From: Membranipora membranacea
Lineage: Eukaryota; Bryozoa; Gymnolaemata; Cheilostomatida; Membraniporidae
Direction: 5' to 3'
Length of the DNA stretch: 64,000 nucleotides
NCBI GenBank assembly: GCA_914767715.1
Contig: OU612073.1
Coordinates: 3,472,001 to 3,536,000, forward strand
Below are positions 63,401 through 64,000 of this stretch, one piece after another. Position 1 is the stretch's first letter; every line of letters starts with the position of its first letter. A model generated the notes under the pieces. It ran no database searches. It was not told the DNA's origin and worked only from the letters and a program-made list of their open reading frames with translations. The translations under genes were made by a program, and so were the position numbers.

Positions 63401-63995
63401 CAGCTCTTCTCGGCAAACTTGATAAGAGTGATGCTATCAACTCAGACTTGATGGACTTGATTAAAGAGCTTAAAATTGTAAGTGTTGTAATTGAGTCGAT
63501 TACCTAACAGGTAATAATTGTAGCTATTTGGCCGCATTATTGGATTGAATGCGTTTACTATTATCAAAAAAAGTTTGAAAAGAAAAAATGTCGGCCCCAA
63601 AATTTATTATTAAGGTAGAATATGAAATGTAACTAGGGATCACCACATTCAGGATTGACAGAAATTTAGACGCAGCAACCTAAGTTCGAGCAGTAACTTC
63701 CAAGCACTTGGAGTCGGGAGACCGACCATGGTAGTTTGCTTTGAAGTTTTAGTTTTCTCTATGGTGAATGGAGAGGTGACAACTCAGTTCAAACTATGTC
63801 GAGCTCAAATTCACATGGAAACCATGGTGCATGCCAAGAACAGGATTGCACTGAAAAGTCCTTCACTTTTTTCTTTCAACGTAATATTGATTTACTTTGT
63901 TTTAGGTCTTCTTCCTACCAATAACAGATGAGATCCTGCAATCTTCTGTACTGCAAGTCTTGATCAACAACATAAATGACCAATTTATGGATATG
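54435..63995 (+). CDS. Gene 4, partial: N-terminal part of a giant nrf-6-like protein
   Basis: Exons: 54435-54509, 56256-56441, 56993-57091, 58130-58357, 58605-58709, 59312-59542, 59819-59977, 60291-60482, 61364-61459, 61778-62014, 62439-62540, 62957-63088, 63358-63477, 63906-63995; the gene continues past the right edge. All exons have whole-codon lengths and give 684 codons without a stop. Ten of the 14 exon lengths are identical to gene 2, and the sequence is close (exon 2: NNPLDLFNF, then FLWDSLKSEYKT; exon 4: LQNMTTFENITAKV, then FPELKKELSSLIN). Exon 1 is a signal peptide (LITAVTVLAVTALTL ... SGQ). No cysteine was seen in this part, and sequons are plentiful. NRF and acyltransferase domains are expected to the right but are not in the window. 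Confidence 0.88.
54801..54996. repeat. Long palindrome with 80-base arms in intron 1 of gene 4
   Basis: The arms at 54801-54880 and 54917-54996 are reverse complements with about three mismatches by my reading. The 36-base centre is GC-rich (GGGAGGGTGGGTTATACCCC ...). An inverted copy of this centre lies just outside the right arm at about 54998-55031. I see no target duplication. Confidence 0.85.
56621..56756. mobile_element. Foldback MITE (copy B, divergent) in intron 2 of gene 4
   Basis: The ends TAGAACAAATTTGACCCA and TGGACCAAACTTGGTCTT are inverted and resemble copy A. The inner part pairs GCCTGCATTCC with GAATGCAGG and CCCCTT with AAGGGG. Flanks ACTCTGAAC (56612-56620) and ACTCTGAAT (56757-56765) match at 8 of 9 bases. 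Confidence 0.65.
57363..57490. mobile_element. Foldback MITE (copy C) in intron 3 of gene 4
   Basis: The ends TAGAGATCAAGTTTGATCC and GGATCAAGCTTGATCTA are inverted repeats of the same family as copy A. The centre is GC-rich (GCCGCAGGCCGGCGGC). Flanks TATTCTGGC (57354-57362) and TATTCTGCC (57491-57499) match at 8 of 9 bases. Confidence 0.75.
62735..62817. repeat. Hairpin with 29-base arms in intron 11 of gene 4
   Basis: CACAGGCCTTCTGTGGTTGG and onward (62735-62763) pairs with the right arm at 62789-62817, with one mismatch, across a 25-base loop. TGTCATACACAGG before it and TGTGATACACAGG after it are a near-direct repeat. Confidence 0.75.
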
Positions 63996-64000
63996 GTGAG

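Noticed and set aside
3691-63995. Operon with trans-spliced downstream genes
   Set aside because: Gaps of several kilobases between genes and a possible separate promoter for gene 4 argue against a polycistronic unit. A trans-spliced leader on single genes is not excluded.

Overview
The window is animal nuclear DNA, most likely from a marine invertebrate. It is AT-rich, and the coding sequence is split into dozens of short exons by introns averaging about 0.5 kb, with strong GTAAGT/GTGAGT donors and pyrimidine-AG acceptors. Transposon debris (LINE fragments, tRNA-derived SINE heads, MITEs) lies between and inside the genes. I cannot place the organism more precisely. No bacterial gene, operon, CRISPR array or rRNA is visible.

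All host genes that I can support belong to one tandem, head-to-tail cluster on the + strand. They are four paralogues of the nrf-6 ('nose resistant to fluoxetine') family of multi-pass membrane acyltransferases. Gene 1 (12-1276) is the 3' end of a copy. Gene 2 (3691-25470) is complete in 34 coding exons, predicted 1690 aa. Gene 3 (30734-51927) is complete in 36 coding exons, predicted 1731 aa. Gene 4 (54435-63995) is the 5' part of a copy, 14 exons and 684 codons, running off the right edge. In both complete genes the phases of all my hand-placed exons agree from ATG to stop, which supports the models strongly.

Each complete protein has a signal peptide alone on exon 1, then a very long (about 920-970 aa) cysteine-poor, helix-rich extracellular region built from degenerate repeats. 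Next come a four-cysteine NRF domain, a first membrane span, a charged cytoplasmic linker carrying FDNKAYE, and an Acyltransferase_3 domain with the R-X10-H motif. The long repeat extension is the most unusual element. Nearly all its exons are phase 0-0, and gene 3 has duplicated an exon pair.

Between genes: 1277-3661 has no gene but holds an antisense LINE 3' tail. 25471-30703 holds an internally deleted, frameshifted antisense LINE. 51928-54406 holds a foldback element and a possible promoter and untranslated exon for gene 4. Introns hold three copies of a TTAA-flanked MITE, two or three foldback MITEs with 9-bp target duplications, a long palindrome, a LINE C-terminal fragment and several tandem repeats. 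Several of the tandem repeats start or end exactly at splice junctions and carry duplicated splice-site sequence.
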